Notes: a model not told the origin generated them from the letters alone. Counted from the first letter of the stretch, positions 18,538 through 27,487 are shown. The stretch: DNA of 37,907 nucleotides from Pseudomonadota bacterium (GCA_018241585.1 JAFEDN010000483.1:1-37907), one strand, 5' to 3'. Made by a program: numbers and translations.

Positions 18538-19212
18538 TTAATAATTGGCAATATTAGCTGGGGATATGGTGTATAAACCAATCCACTCGCTTTCGCCTAA
18601 CACGTGGCCTTTTATAGCAGCAAGAGCCGTTTCACCGGTAAAATTGCTGGGTAAATTTAAGGATTTAACATCTAAAGCATATAAATGAAAGTGATACTGA
18701 TGCACTTTTAGATCGTTCCAAGGGGGACAAGGGCCATCATAGCCGCCATGCTGAAAGTCATTAAGTCCTCGAACACCATAAGGTTTTGGGCCAGGTTGCT
18801 TGTTTTGGTCAGAGTCGGTATTTGAGTCTTGTCCTTGTTCAATCTTGTTTAATGAAGTAGGAATGTCCACCAGCACGAAATGGTAAAAATTTTTACGTGG
18901 TGCATTTTCAGGGATATTGTCGCCTTTTTGGTCTTTGCCAAGGACTGGAGAATCAGAATCAAAGATCATGATAGCCAAAGATTGAGTTCCTTTAGGCAAC
19001 TGTGACCAATCCATTTCAGGATTAATATTTTTCCCTGGCTTGGTATGATTAATTGGATCGGCAATGCATAAAGCATATTCCACTGGGATCGTCCCATTAT
19101 TAGGAAAACCCGGTAAGTTAAACTGCAACTGAGATTTATCCTCTGCTAAAGCAATCGCAGGACATTTCAGGCCGGTTAAGAAAATGGCAGCAATAATCAC
19201 TTTATTTTTCAT
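18538..19212 (-). CDS. YbhB/YbcL-type PEBP-family protein, exported
   Basis: A 224-residue phosphatidylethanolamine-binding-protein fold. The N-terminus has a signal peptide (MKNKVIIAAIFLTG...AIALA), so it is probably periplasmic. The family ligand-pocket pattern is visible: DSDSP, GYDGPCPPW and the HQYHFHLYALD strand. A hydrophilic Asp/Gln-rich stretch interrupts the middle (QGQDSNTDSDQNKQ). AAGGAG six bases before the ATG supports the start. A small palindrome, TTGATAATATTTATCAA at 19250-19266, lies upstream and could be a regulatory site. The molecular function in bacteria is largely unknown. Confidence 0.88.
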   Translation of the reverse strand: MKNKVIIAAIFLTGLKCPAIALAEDKSQLQFNLPGFPNNGTIPVEYALCIADPINHTKPGKNINPEMDWSQLPKGTQSLAIMIFDSDSPVLGKDQKGDNIPENAPRKNFYHFVLVDIPTSLNKIEQGQDSNTDSDQNKQPGPKPYGVRGLNDFQHGGYDGPCPPWNDLKVHQYHFHLYALDVKSLNLPSNFTGETALAAIKGHVLGESEWIGLYTISPANIANY

Positions 19213-19332
19213 TATTCGCTCCTTGAAAAGAATGATAAGTATTTACAATTTGATAATATTTATCAAGTGGTTGGTCATTTTATGAATAAACGTGGTAACT
19301 ATCCACCGGCTGAATGGTTACACCTGAACATT

Positions 19333-19395
19333 TAATGGCGTCAACTTAAGCGCTCATTTAATCGTTTAAAAAATCAATGCTTGATCTAAGCTCTT
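19333..19395 (+). repeat. Dispersed direct repeat, left copy (about 63 bp)
   Basis: It begins TAATGGCGTCAACTTAAG and ends AATCTAAGCTCTT-like. About nine in ten positions match the copy at 21346-21409, which has the same orientation. The two copies bracket the AlbA_2 gene and the IS66 remnant. They could be ends of related insertion sequences or the product of an insertion/recombination event. Confidence 0.85.
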
Positions 19396-19470
19396 TCAAT
19401 TTAAGGAAAAATGTATACCAGGAAGAGAATTTGTTTCGGAAATTAAAAATAAGATTTATACTGCATGTCG

Positions 19471-19530
19471 CAATATGTCGCAATATGTCGCAATATGTCG
19501 CAATATGTCGCAATATGTCGCAATATGTCG
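19471..19530. repeat. Six perfect tandem copies of a 10-bp unit (CAATATGTCG)
   Basis: Six identical ten-base units lie head to tail, with a degenerate seventh unit before them (CTGCATGTCG at 19461-19470) and CG after. The period equals about one turn of B-DNA, so each unit faces the same side of the helix. The array lies just downstream of the AlbA_2 gene and about 260 bases upstream of the PEBP gene start. It has no spacers and is not a CRISPR array. Confidence 0.95.
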
Positions 19531-19543
19531 CGATACTTTCTTG

Positions 19544-20941
19544 TTATTCCGTGAGTTTCCAAAGAATCATTCGAGCTTTACCCTCCCGTTTAATTAAACC
19601 CAGTCGCTCTAGATGTAATAAATCTCTCTGAATCGTTCTAATAGAAGGTGAATTTTTTAGTTGGTGGGCGATCTCTGCGCCATTAAGCGAAGATTCCCTT
19701 AATATAGATAGTATTTCTTCTTGTCGAGGAGTGAATTTATCTTCATTTTTTCTTATACCTGGACTAATAGGTTCTTTAAATTTAAATGTCACCGCCAGGC
19801 CACCAGTTCGCTGGGAAAACTGAGGTTCTGGCAAACCATCCGCTTTACACAGATCAATCATTTCAGTAGTGCCGCTACCCCATTTTTCGATATACCCTCT
19901 GACATAAAATGCGTTTGCAATTAGCTTATTTCTAGGATTTGAATCATGACGGCGTCTTAAATCTTCTAGTGTTAAATTGGTGGGAAGAAGGCCGCAATTC
20001 CATATTTCAAGGCCATCGTCAAAAATAGCTAAAGAAATATCAGCTGACTGATTGGCATAGTCTCGATGACAAATAGCATTAATTAATGCCTCCCGGACTG
20101 CCATAACCGGCAATGCTGGAGTGTCAATTCGTTTAAATTGGTTAGGTTTGAAAGTACTGGCAATGGGTAAATGATTTTTAAGAAATGTATCAGCCGATTC
20201 TAAAAGATCAAAACAATTACCTAATATTTGCTGGTTATCAATAAAATTTTTGAGCTTACTAGTACTCCTAAATCGCGCCATCTTAATCATACATTGCATG
20301 AAGCCTAAAGACTCTCTTTTAGCATATAGCGCTACAGCCGCATTTTTTAAGTAGCCTCCTTCCATTAATCGAAGTCGTTTCAAGACCCCTTCGATATCAT
20401 CTTTTTGCGCACTCGCGGGAATACGATTCTCACGGATGCCTTCAGCCACTGTCTTAAATATTTCCTCATGATTAAGATCACTTATTTTATAATCTCTAGT
20501 AATCATTTCTTCCCAAGAATGGTTGAGCTGCCCACGAGCAACCAGTAATTGTTCATAACGATGCTGAGGCATTCTACTGGTTGTAGATTGTTGCCGATGA
20601 AAAGCGCGGCTATCATAAACGTAAGGAGCATGATCGTTGGCAGTCACTTTAATCGCTATAACTGATCTATTGTTACCAACTGCAACATAATAAATATCAG
20701 GATGGACTGGTGGTTCAATTTTATGGAGCTCATTGGCAATTTCTTGGCGCGTATTATTTGTCACCTCTTGACCCACTAAATCACCTTTATCATTTACGCC
20801 AATCAGAACCAAACCCCCTTTCCCATTTAGAAATGCGCAGAGCGTCTCAAAAGCCGCACGCAGTAATCCAGTTGATTTTTTAAACTCAACCGTCTCCGAT
20901 TCTCCTTGCTTAACCAGTTTTCGCAGTTGCGCCAAATTCAT
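19544..20941 (-). CDS. AlbA_2 (Schlafen-type) ATP-binding putative transcriptional regulator
   Basis: A 465-residue protein. An N-terminal AlbA_2 domain (about 10-130; GESETVEFKKS and NGKGGLVLIGVNDKG) is followed by a RecG-related ATP-binding domain (REALINAICHRDY, NPRNKLIANAF and GYIEKWGSGT). A C-terminal winged helix (about 400-465; FTPRQEEILSILRESS) completes it. Proteins of this layout are common in accessory regions and are thought to act as regulators or defence-linked factors, but no exact role is established. A weak AGGA precedes the ATG. Immediately after the TAA stop the same frame stays open through the 10-bp repeat array, coding a periodic sequence. The surrounding direct repeats and IS remnant indicate a mobile or acquired module. 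Confidence 0.85.
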   Translation of the reverse strand: MNLAQLRKLVKQGESETVEFKKSTGLLRAAFETLCAFLNGKGGLVLIGVNDKGDLVGQEVTNNTRQEIANELHKIEPPVHPDIYYVAVGNNRSVIAIKVTANDHAPYVYDSRAFHRQQSTTSRMPQHRYEQLLVARGQLNHSWEEMITRDYKISDLNHEEIFKTVAEGIRENRIPASAQKDDIEGVLKRLRLMEGGYLKNAAVALYAKRESLGFMQCMIKMARFRSTSKLKNFIDNQQILGNCFDLLESADTFLKNHLPIASTFKPNQFKRIDTPALPVMAVREALINAICHRDYANQSADISLAIFDDGLEIWNCGLLPTNLTLEDLRRRHDSNPRNKLIANAFYVRGYIEKWGSGTTEMIDLCKADGLPEPQFSQRTGGLAVTFKFKEPISPGIRKNEDKFTPRQEEILSILRESSLNGAEIAHQLKNSPSIRTIQRDLLHLERLGLIKREGKARMILWKLTE

Positions 20942-21080
20942 AAATATTCCTAACTATAAAGACGATGTTTATTATATGACCGGGGTGTTTAGCAAGTAAA
21001 GCGAGAGAAATTTTTAAATCCTGGGGACAAACGACACCAGAGCAAGGAAAACCTTGCAAAATTAAATGGATTTTGAATGA

Positions 21081-21113
21081 TGTCCAAAATCAAGCTTGAA
21101 GATATTTTGGACA
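21081..21113. repeat. 10-bp perfect inverted repeat with 13-base loop
   Basis: TGTCCAAAAT at 21081-21090 pairs exactly with ATTTTGGACA at 21104-21113. The loop contains the palindrome CAAGCTTG. It overlaps the end of the IS66 tnpA remnant and may mark a breakpoint or a transcript end. Confidence 0.6.
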
Positions 21114-21326
21114 AATAAGGATGCCGGCGGCGCTGGACGTCATTGAATGGGTAGAAGAAGAGTCATGGTTACCGGGGGCTTTTTGTTTTTTCTTCTGAAA
21201 TTCTAAATGATAATAAGCAAACTGCGATAGGACTAGATTATGTTTCTTACAAAATGCTCGACGGGATAATCCACTGGTCGCTGGTTCGTCTATCCATTTT
21301 TGCCAACGAGCTCGCCGCTCTTGTTG
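21090..21326 (-). pseudogene. Remnant of an IS66-family tnpA (accessory protein)
   Basis: On the minus strand a frame reads RARWQKWIDEPATSGLSRRA, then FCKKHNLVLSQFAYYHLEFQ, close to the helix-turn-helix region of IS66 TnpA (typical pattern SGLS...FC..H.L....F..W). A TAA lies directly upstream and no start codon is available, and the frame ends after about 79 codons. No TnpB or transposase TnpC remains downstream. The rest of 20942-21345 holds only a short hairpin (GCAAGG AAAA CCTTGC near 21043-21058). Confidence 0.7.
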
Positions 21327-21345
21327 TTAGTTCGTAACCGTCACG

Positions 21346-21409
21346 TAATGGCGTCAACTTAAGCTACCATTCAATCGTTTAAAAATATCAATGCTTAATC
21401 TAAGCTCTT
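21346..21409 (+). repeat. Dispersed direct repeat, right copy (about 64 bp)
   Basis: Second copy of the repeat at 19333-19395, in the same orientation. It abuts the upstream side of the IS66 tnpA remnant, which is where an IS66-type left end would be expected, but the sequence does not by itself prove that it is an IS terminus. Confidence 0.85.
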
Positions 21410-21512
21410 CACGTTATCATGATTTTAATTTGCAAATTCAAAGGTGATGCGATATTTGATGTTTATTGTGACTGAATAAGAATTTTTTAATTTACCTGGT
21501 AATAAGAGATCA

Positions 21513-22907
21513 TTAAACTAAGCTGGTCAGCTTTGATAAAAAGAATTCACGGTATTGATTCAGTAAATTTATATGATTGGGTGGTAAATCGGTGTTTTTG
21601 AGATTAGCTGCTTCCTCTAGCGCTTTGGGGATAGTTAATTTAACCTGACCTCGGTAGTCTATCGATGGCTTTGAAAACAACTCGTCTTGGTATTTTTCGA
21701 ATAATATTTTTTGTTCTGAATTAAGCGAAGAGCTAAAATGTCTACCGATAATTCTAAAAGCCAATTGTTGGTAGATTGGATTAGAAAATTTTTCAGCGAC
21801 CTGAATTTTTTCAGCAGGCGCAGCTTGATGAAAACGCTGCATCAAAGCTTGTTCAGCAGGGTTTGGAAAACCAGTATCATACAGGGCTGCGTCAGCATCG
21901 ACTTGAGGCACCTTGGGATAAGTAAATTCTCTATGATAATTCATAATTGCCATTAACCGCTCTGGATTTTCTAGCAACCAGTTTTTATTTCGATTGACTA
22001 GTTGTTGGCGTTCTGGAGCCAATTTACCTAAATAGCGAGATTTAGCAGGTAATAATAGCTGGTTTTCTGCGGCTTTTCTTCGAAATACCAAAGGTTCGGC
22101 AAAATTGACACTATCTAATCTGAGCCATAAATTTTGATTTTTGTAATAATTATGCTGACCTAAGCCTAAAACCGGCGCTATGTAATTACATTTTGATCCT
22201 ATTTTCCCATCAATTAATAAAGCTTCTTTAAAAGCAATTTGCTCAATTTGAAAAGCTGTAGTCAGTTGAGCAGTTCGGGATTGATCAATATCACGGATAA
22301 AATAGCCGGCTAAATAATCCCACATCGGTTTTTTTTGGATAAATTTTCGAGCCAATTCTAAAGTTGCGCACACATCAACCATGGCGTTATGGGCGGGGCC
22401 TTCAGTCAAGCGGTTGGCTTCTGATAAGCGTTCCAATTTTAAAGATGGGACTTGGTTATAGGTAGGCCAGTTTGGTAAGGCATCTTGTTGAAACAAATAA
22501 AACATCACTGTGATCGGGTAAAGGTCCATGCGCGAACAATTGTTAGCATATTGGTGCGTGTAGGGTGGCAGAAGATTGCGATAAAAGGAAAAACGTAGGA
22601 ATTCATCATCAAATCCGAGCGTGTTGTAACCTAAGCTGATGGTGCTTGGGGTATTAAACAATTTAAAGATTTGCTGGATGGCGCTATATTCATCAATGCC
22701 TTTTAAAGATTCATCGATACCTATTCCATGAGTTAGCATGGCGTAAGGGGAAGGTATCAGATCACAGTTAAGTTTAATTTGAAATTCATAACGGTTTAGT
22801 TCATTGAGATTTAAGTCGGTTCGGATGGCGGCAAACTGTAGTATTTGATCGAAACAGGGATTCAGACCGGTGGTTTCAATATCATAAAAAAGATAAGTTT
22901 TGTCCAT
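21513..22907 (-). CDS. sbcB: Exodeoxyribonuclease I
   Basis: A 464-residue 3'-5' single-strand DNA exonuclease that works in recombination and mismatch repair. The DEDDh active site is visible: Asp9 and Glu11 in FYDIETTGL, Asp in LGFDDEFLR, and His/Asp in GPAHNAMVDVCATLEL. The middle SH3-like and C-terminal helical parts follow as in the E. coli protein (475 residues). The ATG overlaps the CDF stop (TAATG read on the minus strand), so it is translationally coupled to that gene. Confidence 0.95.
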   Translation of the reverse strand: MDKTYLFYDIETTGLNPCFDQILQFAAIRTDLNLNELNRYEFQIKLNCDLIPSPYAMLTHGIGIDESLKGIDEYSAIQQIFKLFNTPSTISLGYNTLGFDDEFLRFSFYRNLLPPYTHQYANNCSRMDLYPITVMFYLFQQDALPNWPTYNQVPSLKLERLSEANRLTEGPAHNAMVDVCATLELARKFIQKKPMWDYLAGYFIRDIDQSRTAQLTTAFQIEQIAFKEALLIDGKIGSKCNYIAPVLGLGQHNYYKNQNLWLRLDSVNFAEPLVFRRKAAENQLLLPAKSRYLGKLAPERQQLVNRNKNWLLENPERLMAIMNYHREFTYPKVPQVDADAALYDTGFPNPAEQALMQRFHQAAPAEKIQVAEKFSNPIYQQLAFRIIGRHFSSSLNSEQKILFEKYQDELFSKPSIDYRGQVKLTIPKALEEAANLKNTDLPPNHINLLNQYREFFLSKLTSLV

Positions 22908-24043
22908 TAAATTCTTACCAGTATTTTAAGAGCAGCTAAATGTGAAATGTGCGGTAATGCCTGATTATATTTTTTTTGGAGTTCAGGCCATTGATCAGCA
23001 GATGCTGCCTGATACGGAAAACAAACCTCTAGAAATATTTGACCATTGCAGTAATGAATATCTATTTTTTCAATTTGATGATAACAAGGCAAATCATGCC
23101 AGTGTTGCTGCAATAATCCAGTAATTTCTTGACGAGTAGGCAGATTAATATTCGGTTGAGTGGTTTCGTCATTTTCCGGGTCTATATGAACAGTAACGTC
23201 CGCTATTTGTGGAAACGTATTAATGAGTTTTGCGTGTACTCTTTCACCAATATGATGGCCTTCGGAAACACTAATTAATGTATTAACAATAACGTGTAAA
23301 TCAATAAAAATTTTACCGCCGTGAGAACGGGTTCTTAATTGATGGATAGAAACTACACCCGGACTGCTTAAAATACAGGCTTTAATTTCAGTTAGGATTT
23401 TTTGATCTAAGCCGGTATCAATCAATTCTTTAATGCCGTTTAAAAAAAGCCTTATTCCAGAGTAAATAATGATCAATCCGATAATGCCGGCGCAAATATT
23501 ATCTGCCATGGGTATGCCAAGCATATTAACCAGAGCACTAACTATCACTAAAGCAGAGACCCAAACGTCACTTCGATTATGATAAGCGTTGGTAATCAAA
23601 AGATTAGAAAAAATGCTCCGGCCTTTTGATAAAGTGTATCGAAAAATCCATTCTTTGGCAGCGACGGAAATTAGTGCAGTGATTATTACTGGAAGGCCAT
23701 TAATAGCGGCGGGCTGATGATAGTAAATATGACTAACAGTTTCATAGATAATGGTAAAACCGACCACCACTATAATTAGTGCAATCACCGTCGCTGCTAA
23801 AGTCTCAATTCTTTTGTGCCCATAAGGATGTTCCCGGTCGGGCACTTTTCCGCCCATCTTTGCGGCTAAAAGAATTAGAGCATCTCCGATTAGATCTGAA
23901 AATGAATGCAATCCATCGGCTATCAGGGCATGAGAGCGGCTGTAATAACCGACGATGACTTTAAGAACACCTAATCCCGCATCCAAAAGGGTATTAAGCA
24001 GAGTAACACGCTTGGCGGTGTCGTAACGTTGTGGTTCTGCCAT
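22907..24043 (-). CDS. CDF-family cation diffusion facilitator (FieF-like)
   Basis: A 378-residue metal exporter with about six membrane helices and a C-terminal cytoplasmic metallochaperone-like domain. Zn/Fe site residues are visible: ADGLHSFSD in helix 2, HPYGHKRIETL after it, and NAYHNRSD in helix 5. I start it at ATG 24043 (MAEPQRYDTAKRVTLL), where similarity to the family begins. The frame remains open to TTG 24127, which would overlap the upstream ATPase gene. It lies in an apparent operon, ATPase-CDF-sbcB. Confidence 0.9.
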   Translation of the reverse strand: MAEPQRYDTAKRVTLLNTLLDAGLGVLKVIVGYYSRSHALIADGLHSFSDLIGDALILLAAKMGGKVPDREHPYGHKRIETLAATVIALIIVVVGFTIIYETVSHIYYHQPAAINGLPVIITALISVAAKEWIFRYTLSKGRSIFSNLLITNAYHNRSDVWVSALVIVSALVNMLGIPMADNICAGIIGLIIIYSGIRLFLNGIKELIDTGLDQKILTEIKACILSSPGVVSIHQLRTRSHGGKIFIDLHVIVNTLISVSEGHHIGERVHAKLINTFPQIADVTVHIDPENDETTQPNINLPTRQEITGLLQQHWHDLPCYHQIEKIDIHYCNGQIFLEVCFPYQAASADQWPELQKKYNQALPHISHLAALKILVRI

Positions 24044-24098
24044 CGGATAAGAATATATGAATAGCAAGGATACGGCAACCACATTCAAAACTGCCGCT

Positions 24099-25397
24099 TT
24101 ATTTTTTAAACCATGCTTCAATGCCAAAACAAGGAATTTGCTGATAGCGGTAATGAGAAAGTTGATATTCGGCGGTAGAAATAATGATGGGGTCTGCTGA
24201 ACATGGATGTGATTCTAAAAATATTTGCAGACTTTTTACATGGCCGCTTTTCCCGGATTTAACTTCCACTGGAATGATTGAGCCCCTTTTAGTAACGATA
24301 AAATCAACTTCTGCGTTGCTGCTTTTAGCTTCTCTGTGCCAATAATATAATTCTGCAGGAGCTGATGGTGATCCATATGCAATGAATTCCTGCGCTACAA
24401 ATTGTTCGGCGATTGAGCCATCATGTTGTGGTAAAAGCGGCTGTACCACCCAATCTTGCAATTTGACGCCTAAAATTCGTTGAGCCAGCCCAATATCGAA
24501 GAAGAAAATTTTAAATTTCTTTAAATTTTTACCGGCGCCCAGTGGAATTCCCTGAGCTGCTGAATGATAACAAAAATACACAATCCCTGCTTTGTGTAAT
24601 AATCGCATTGCTTGTTTTAAATGATAAAAGGTAATGTGTTCATCCACATGAGTGTAAATAAATTTTTTTCCTAATTGATCAGGAATCTTATCAAACAATA
24701 AACTAACGTATTCGATTTGGTTACTGTGGGCATATTTATTAAAATCTTGCCGGTACGTATTAATAATCGCATCTTGCACTTCCTGACAATATAATGCATT
24801 TTCATACTGCAACCAAGCGGAGACTACAGCCGGCATGCCACCAATTAATGAATATAGTTTTACCATCTCCAATAATTGTTTATGTATGGCTGCTTGAGGA
24901 AACGCGCTCATTAACATTTCCCGAAGGTCTTCGCGGCCTAGGGCAGTTAAAAATTCCGCAAATGACAATGGGTATAGATATAAAAATTGTACACGGCCTA
25001 CCGGTAAACCCAGTTTTTCAATCATAAAATCTAATAATGAACCGGCAGCGATTACATGTAGTTGTGGTAAATCTTCTTTGAAGTAACGTAAGGCTCTCAA
25101 GGCATTTGGACATTCTTGAATTTCGTCGAGAAATAGCAAGGTCTTGCCTGGTTCAATCACTTGGCCGCTATAGTAACCGATTTGTTGAACGATTGACTCA
25201 ATTTGAATGCTTTCCGGGAATAGAGTGCAGGCATCTTTGTCTTTTTCGAAATTGAGTGCGACATAGTGTTTAAATTGATTGCCGAATTCCTTGATCAACC
25301 AAGACTTTCCTACTTGCCGAGCTCCTCGCAATATTAAAGGCAGCCGTAATGGATGACTTTTCCAGGCTTCAAGGTTTCTCAACAAATCTCTTTTCAT
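24099..25397 (-). CDS. AAA_14/DUF4143-type ATPase, short form
   Basis: A 432-residue P-loop protein. Walker A GARQVGKS is at 25-32, Walker B TLLFLDEIQECP follows, and the C-terminal DUF4143 part ends in a nuclease-like NAEVDFIV...IIPVEVKSG. The function of this family is unsettled; members behave like accessory genes. It is a distant paralogue of the gene at 12324-13865. Three spaced direct repeats lie upstream (25417-25498). No good Shine-Dalgarno sequence precedes the ATG. Confidence 0.88.
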   Translation of the reverse strand: MKRDLLRNLEAWKSHPLRLPLILRGARQVGKSWLIKEFGNQFKHYVALNFEKDKDACTLFPESIQIESIVQQIGYYSGQVIEPGKTLLFLDEIQECPNALRALRYFKEDLPQLHVIAAGSLLDFMIEKLGLPVGRVQFLYLYPLSFAEFLTALGREDLREMLMSAFPQAAIHKQLLEMVKLYSLIGGMPAVVSAWLQYENALYCQEVQDAIINTYRQDFNKYAHSNQIEYVSLLFDKIPDQLGKKFIYTHVDEHITFYHLKQAMRLLHKAGIVYFCYHSAAQGIPLGAGKNLKKFKIFFFDIGLAQRILGVKLQDWVVQPLLPQHDGSIAEQFVAQEFIAYGSPSAPAELYYWHREAKSSNAEVDFIVTKRGSIIPVEVKSGKSGHVKSLQIFLESHPCSADPIIISTAEYQLSHYRYQQIPCFGIEAWFKK

Positions 25398-25416
25398 ATC
25401 AATTGCTTATGAGTAA

Positions 25417-25498
25417 AATTTAAAAAATACAAGGTAATTTTATGGTATTAATTTAAAAAATACAAGGATTTATTTTGTGGAAATTTAAATTATACAAG
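25417..25498. repeat. Three direct repeats (AATTTAAAAAATACAAGG type) spaced about 33 bp
   Basis: Copies at 25417-25434 and 25450-25467 are identical; a third variant is at 25482-25498 (AATTTAAATTATACAAG). Their starts are 33 and 32 bases apart, about three helical turns. They begin 20 bases upstream of the DUF4143 ATPase start and probably overlap its promoter, so they look like an operator array for that gene. Confidence 0.8.
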
Positions 25499-25544
25499 CG
25501 TGTTGTCGCTTTCTATTTGAGTCAATCGTACAGGTAACGCCGAA

Positions 25545-25573
25545 TTGCTTCCAGAGTACTTATATAGTACAAT
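25545..25573 (+). promoter_or_regulatory. Promoter and candidate Rrf2 site of the SUF operon
   Basis: TTGCTT at 25545-25550, a 17-base spacer and TACAAT at 25568-25573. The -10 region and start point are embedded in repeated GTAC elements (AGTACTTATATAGTAC at 25555-25570 and CAGTACTG at 25576-25583), a plausible operator for the Rrf2 regulator encoded first in the operon. Autoregulation is inference. Confidence 0.55.
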
Positions 25574-25603
25574 ATCAGTACTGATTAATTTTTATAAGGT
25601 TTT

Positions 25604-26005
25604 ATGTTAAAAATCAGCAAACTGGCGGATTATAGTCTTATCATTTTAACAGAATTGGCTGCTGATTTTCAGCAGTCTTTTAGCGCTTCGGTGTTGGCTG
25701 AAAAAACCGGAATCGGCTTGCCCACGGTCAGCAAATTATTAAAACTGTTAAATGAAGCCAATCTCATTGTTTCCAGCCGTGGGTCAAAAGGGGGATATCG
25801 CTTAGTCAAAGACCCGCAGGAATTAAAGCTAGCGGAAATAGTTACGGCGGTCGACGGTGCTCCCGCTATTACCGAATGCTGCCGGGAAGACCATCGCTGC
25901 TTTTTGGAATCACGCTGTAAATTACCCCGTAGTTGGCGATCCATTAATCAAATTATTTTTGATGCCTTAAACCAATATTCTTTAGCAGATCTGAAAAATG
26001 TTTGA
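25604..26005 (+). CDS. Rrf2-family Fe-S regulator of the SUF operon (IscR/SufR-like)
   Basis: A 133-residue winged-helix regulator. The DNA-binding part (about 1-70; [16 protein letters not shown] and [11 protein letters not shown]) is followed by a cysteine loop with Cys93, Cys99 and Cys105, a C-x5-C-x5-C spacing like the cluster ligands of IscR (92, 98, 104). It therefore probably senses cluster status by binding a [2Fe-2S] cluster. AAGG precedes the ATG. Its stop lies inside sufB (8-base overlap), so it heads the operon. Confidence 0.92.
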   Translation: MLKISKLADYSLIILTELAADFQQSFSASVLAEKTGIGLPTVSKLLKLLNEANLIVSSRGSKGGYRLVKDPQELKLAEIVTAVDGAPAITECCREDHRCFLESRCKLPRSWRSINQIIFDALNQYSLADLKNV

Positions 26006-27443
26006 CGAAAAAAAATTAATAACTGAAAAATTGAATCAGCGCTATCAGCATGGTTTTATCACCGATATTGAGGCTGATCAACTTGCCCCAGGTTTAAATG
26101 AAGACGTCATTAAGCTAATCTCTCAAAAAAAACAGGAGCCTGAATTCCTGCTGCAATGGCGGTTGCAGGCTTTTCGCCATTGGCTCACTTTATTTGCACC
26201 AGAGTGGCAAAATTTAAAAATTACTCCAATCGATTATCAAAAAATAAGTTATTTTTCAGCTCCAAAAACCGATAACAATGCTCCTAAAAGCATAGCAGAG
26301 GTCGACCCTAAGTTATTAGAAACCTATGATAAATTGGGTGTGCCTCTGCATGAACGAGCTCGTTTAGCAGGTGTGGCAGTGGATGCCGTTTTTGATAGCG
26401 TTTCGGTAGCCACTACTTTTAAGGAAAAATTAGCTGAAGCCGGTGTTATTTTCTGTCCCTTTTCTGAAGCAGTTAAGAATTATCCTGATTTGATCCAAAA
26501 ATATTTAGGGTCGGTAGTTTCTTATCGCGATAATTTTTATGCCGCCTTAAATGCCGCGGTATTTAGTGACGGCTCGTTCGTCTATGTCCCAAAAGGGGTT
26601 CGATGCCCAATGGAATTGTCCACATACTTCCGTATCAACAGCGCCAACACAGGACAATTTGAACGGACTTTAATTATTGCCGACGAAGCAAGTTATGTCA
26701 GCTATTTAGAAGGCTGCACTGCGCCAATGCGAGATGAAAATCAGCTTCATGCAGCCGTGGTTGAGTTAGTTGCTTTAGATCAAGCGCAAATTAAATATTC
26801 CACGGTGCAAAATTGGTATCCCGGGGATGAGCAGGGACGAGGTGGAATCTATAATTTTGTCACCAAACGCGGCCTTTGCAAGAAACATGCCAAAATCTCT
26901 TGGACTCAAGTGGAAACGGGTTCAGCCATTACTTGGAAATATCCCAGTGTTATTCTACAAGGTGATTATTCGGTTGGAGAATTTTATTCAGTGGCTTTAA
27001 CCCGTCACTATCAACAAGCCGATACCGGCACTAAAATGATCCATTTAGGCAAAAATACTTCCAGCACTATTATCGCCAAAGGCATTTCGGCAGGCCATGG
27101 CCAGAGCACTTATCGAGGGTTGGTGAGAGTGGTGCCTACCGCAGAAAATGCCCGTAATTATAGTCAATGTGATTCTCTGCTCATTGGTGATGTATGCGGC
27201 GCTCATACTTTTCCTTATATAGAGGTCAAGAACGCCACCGCTCAAGTGGCTCATGAAGCTTCTACCTCTCGAATCGGAGTAGATCAATTATTTTATTGTC
27301 GCCAACGTGGTATTTCTGCAGAAGATGCTGTTTCCATGATCGTTAATGGCTTTTGCAAACAAGTTTTTAAAGAATTACCAATGGAATTTGCTGTAGAAGC
27401 TCAGAAGTTAATTGCAGTCAGTCTCGAAGGCAGTGTTGGTTAA
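25998..27443 (+). CDS. sufB: Fe-S cluster scaffold SufB
   Basis: A 481-residue scaffold subunit of the SufBC2D complex that builds [4Fe-4S] clusters in the cytoplasm. Family signatures are clear: [38 protein letters not shown], and the functional Cys in LFYCRQRG (equivalent to E. coli Cys405) with Glu in LPMEFA (Glu434). Length is normal. It overlaps the regulator gene by eight bases and is separated from sufC by 167 bases that hold a long hairpin. Confidence 0.97.
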   Translation: MFDEKKLITEKLNQRYQHGFITDIEADQLAPGLNEDVIKLISQKKQEPEFLLQWRLQAFRHWLTLFAPEWQNLKITPIDYQKISYFSAPKTDNNAPKSIAEVDPKLLETYDKLGVPLHERARLAGVAVDAVFDSVSVATTFKEKLAEAGVIFCPFSEAVKNYPDLIQKYLGSVVSYRDNFYAALNAAVFSDGSFVYVPKGVRCPMELSTYFRINSANTGQFERTLIIADEASYVSYLEGCTAPMRDENQLHAAVVELVALDQAQIKYSTVQNWYPGDEQGRGGIYNFVTKRGLCKKHAKISWTQVETGSAITWKYPSVILQGDYSVGEFYSVALTRHYQQADTGTKMIHLGKNTSSTIIAKGISAGHGQSTYRGLVRVVPTAENARNYSQCDSLLIGDVCGAHTFPYIEVKNATAQVAHEASTSRIGVDQLFYCRQRGISAEDAVSMIVNGFCKQVFKELPMEFAVEAQKLIAVSLEGSVG

Positions 27444-27487
27444 TGAGTTTGGTAACTATTAAGAAAAATTTTAATATGGTTAAAACA

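Noticed and set aside
19461..19530. Possible CRISPR array
   Set aside because: Units are 10 bases, contiguous and without spacers; no cas gene is nearby.
19377..19631. 84-codon plus-strand frame through the 10-bp array
   Set aside because: A 10-base repeat without stops keeps all three frames open; there is no ribosome binding site, and it lies partly antisense to the AlbA_2 gene.
24044..24127. N-terminal extension of the CDF transporter from TTG 24127
   Set aside because: It would overlap the upstream ATPase gene; family similarity and the first ATG are at 24043.
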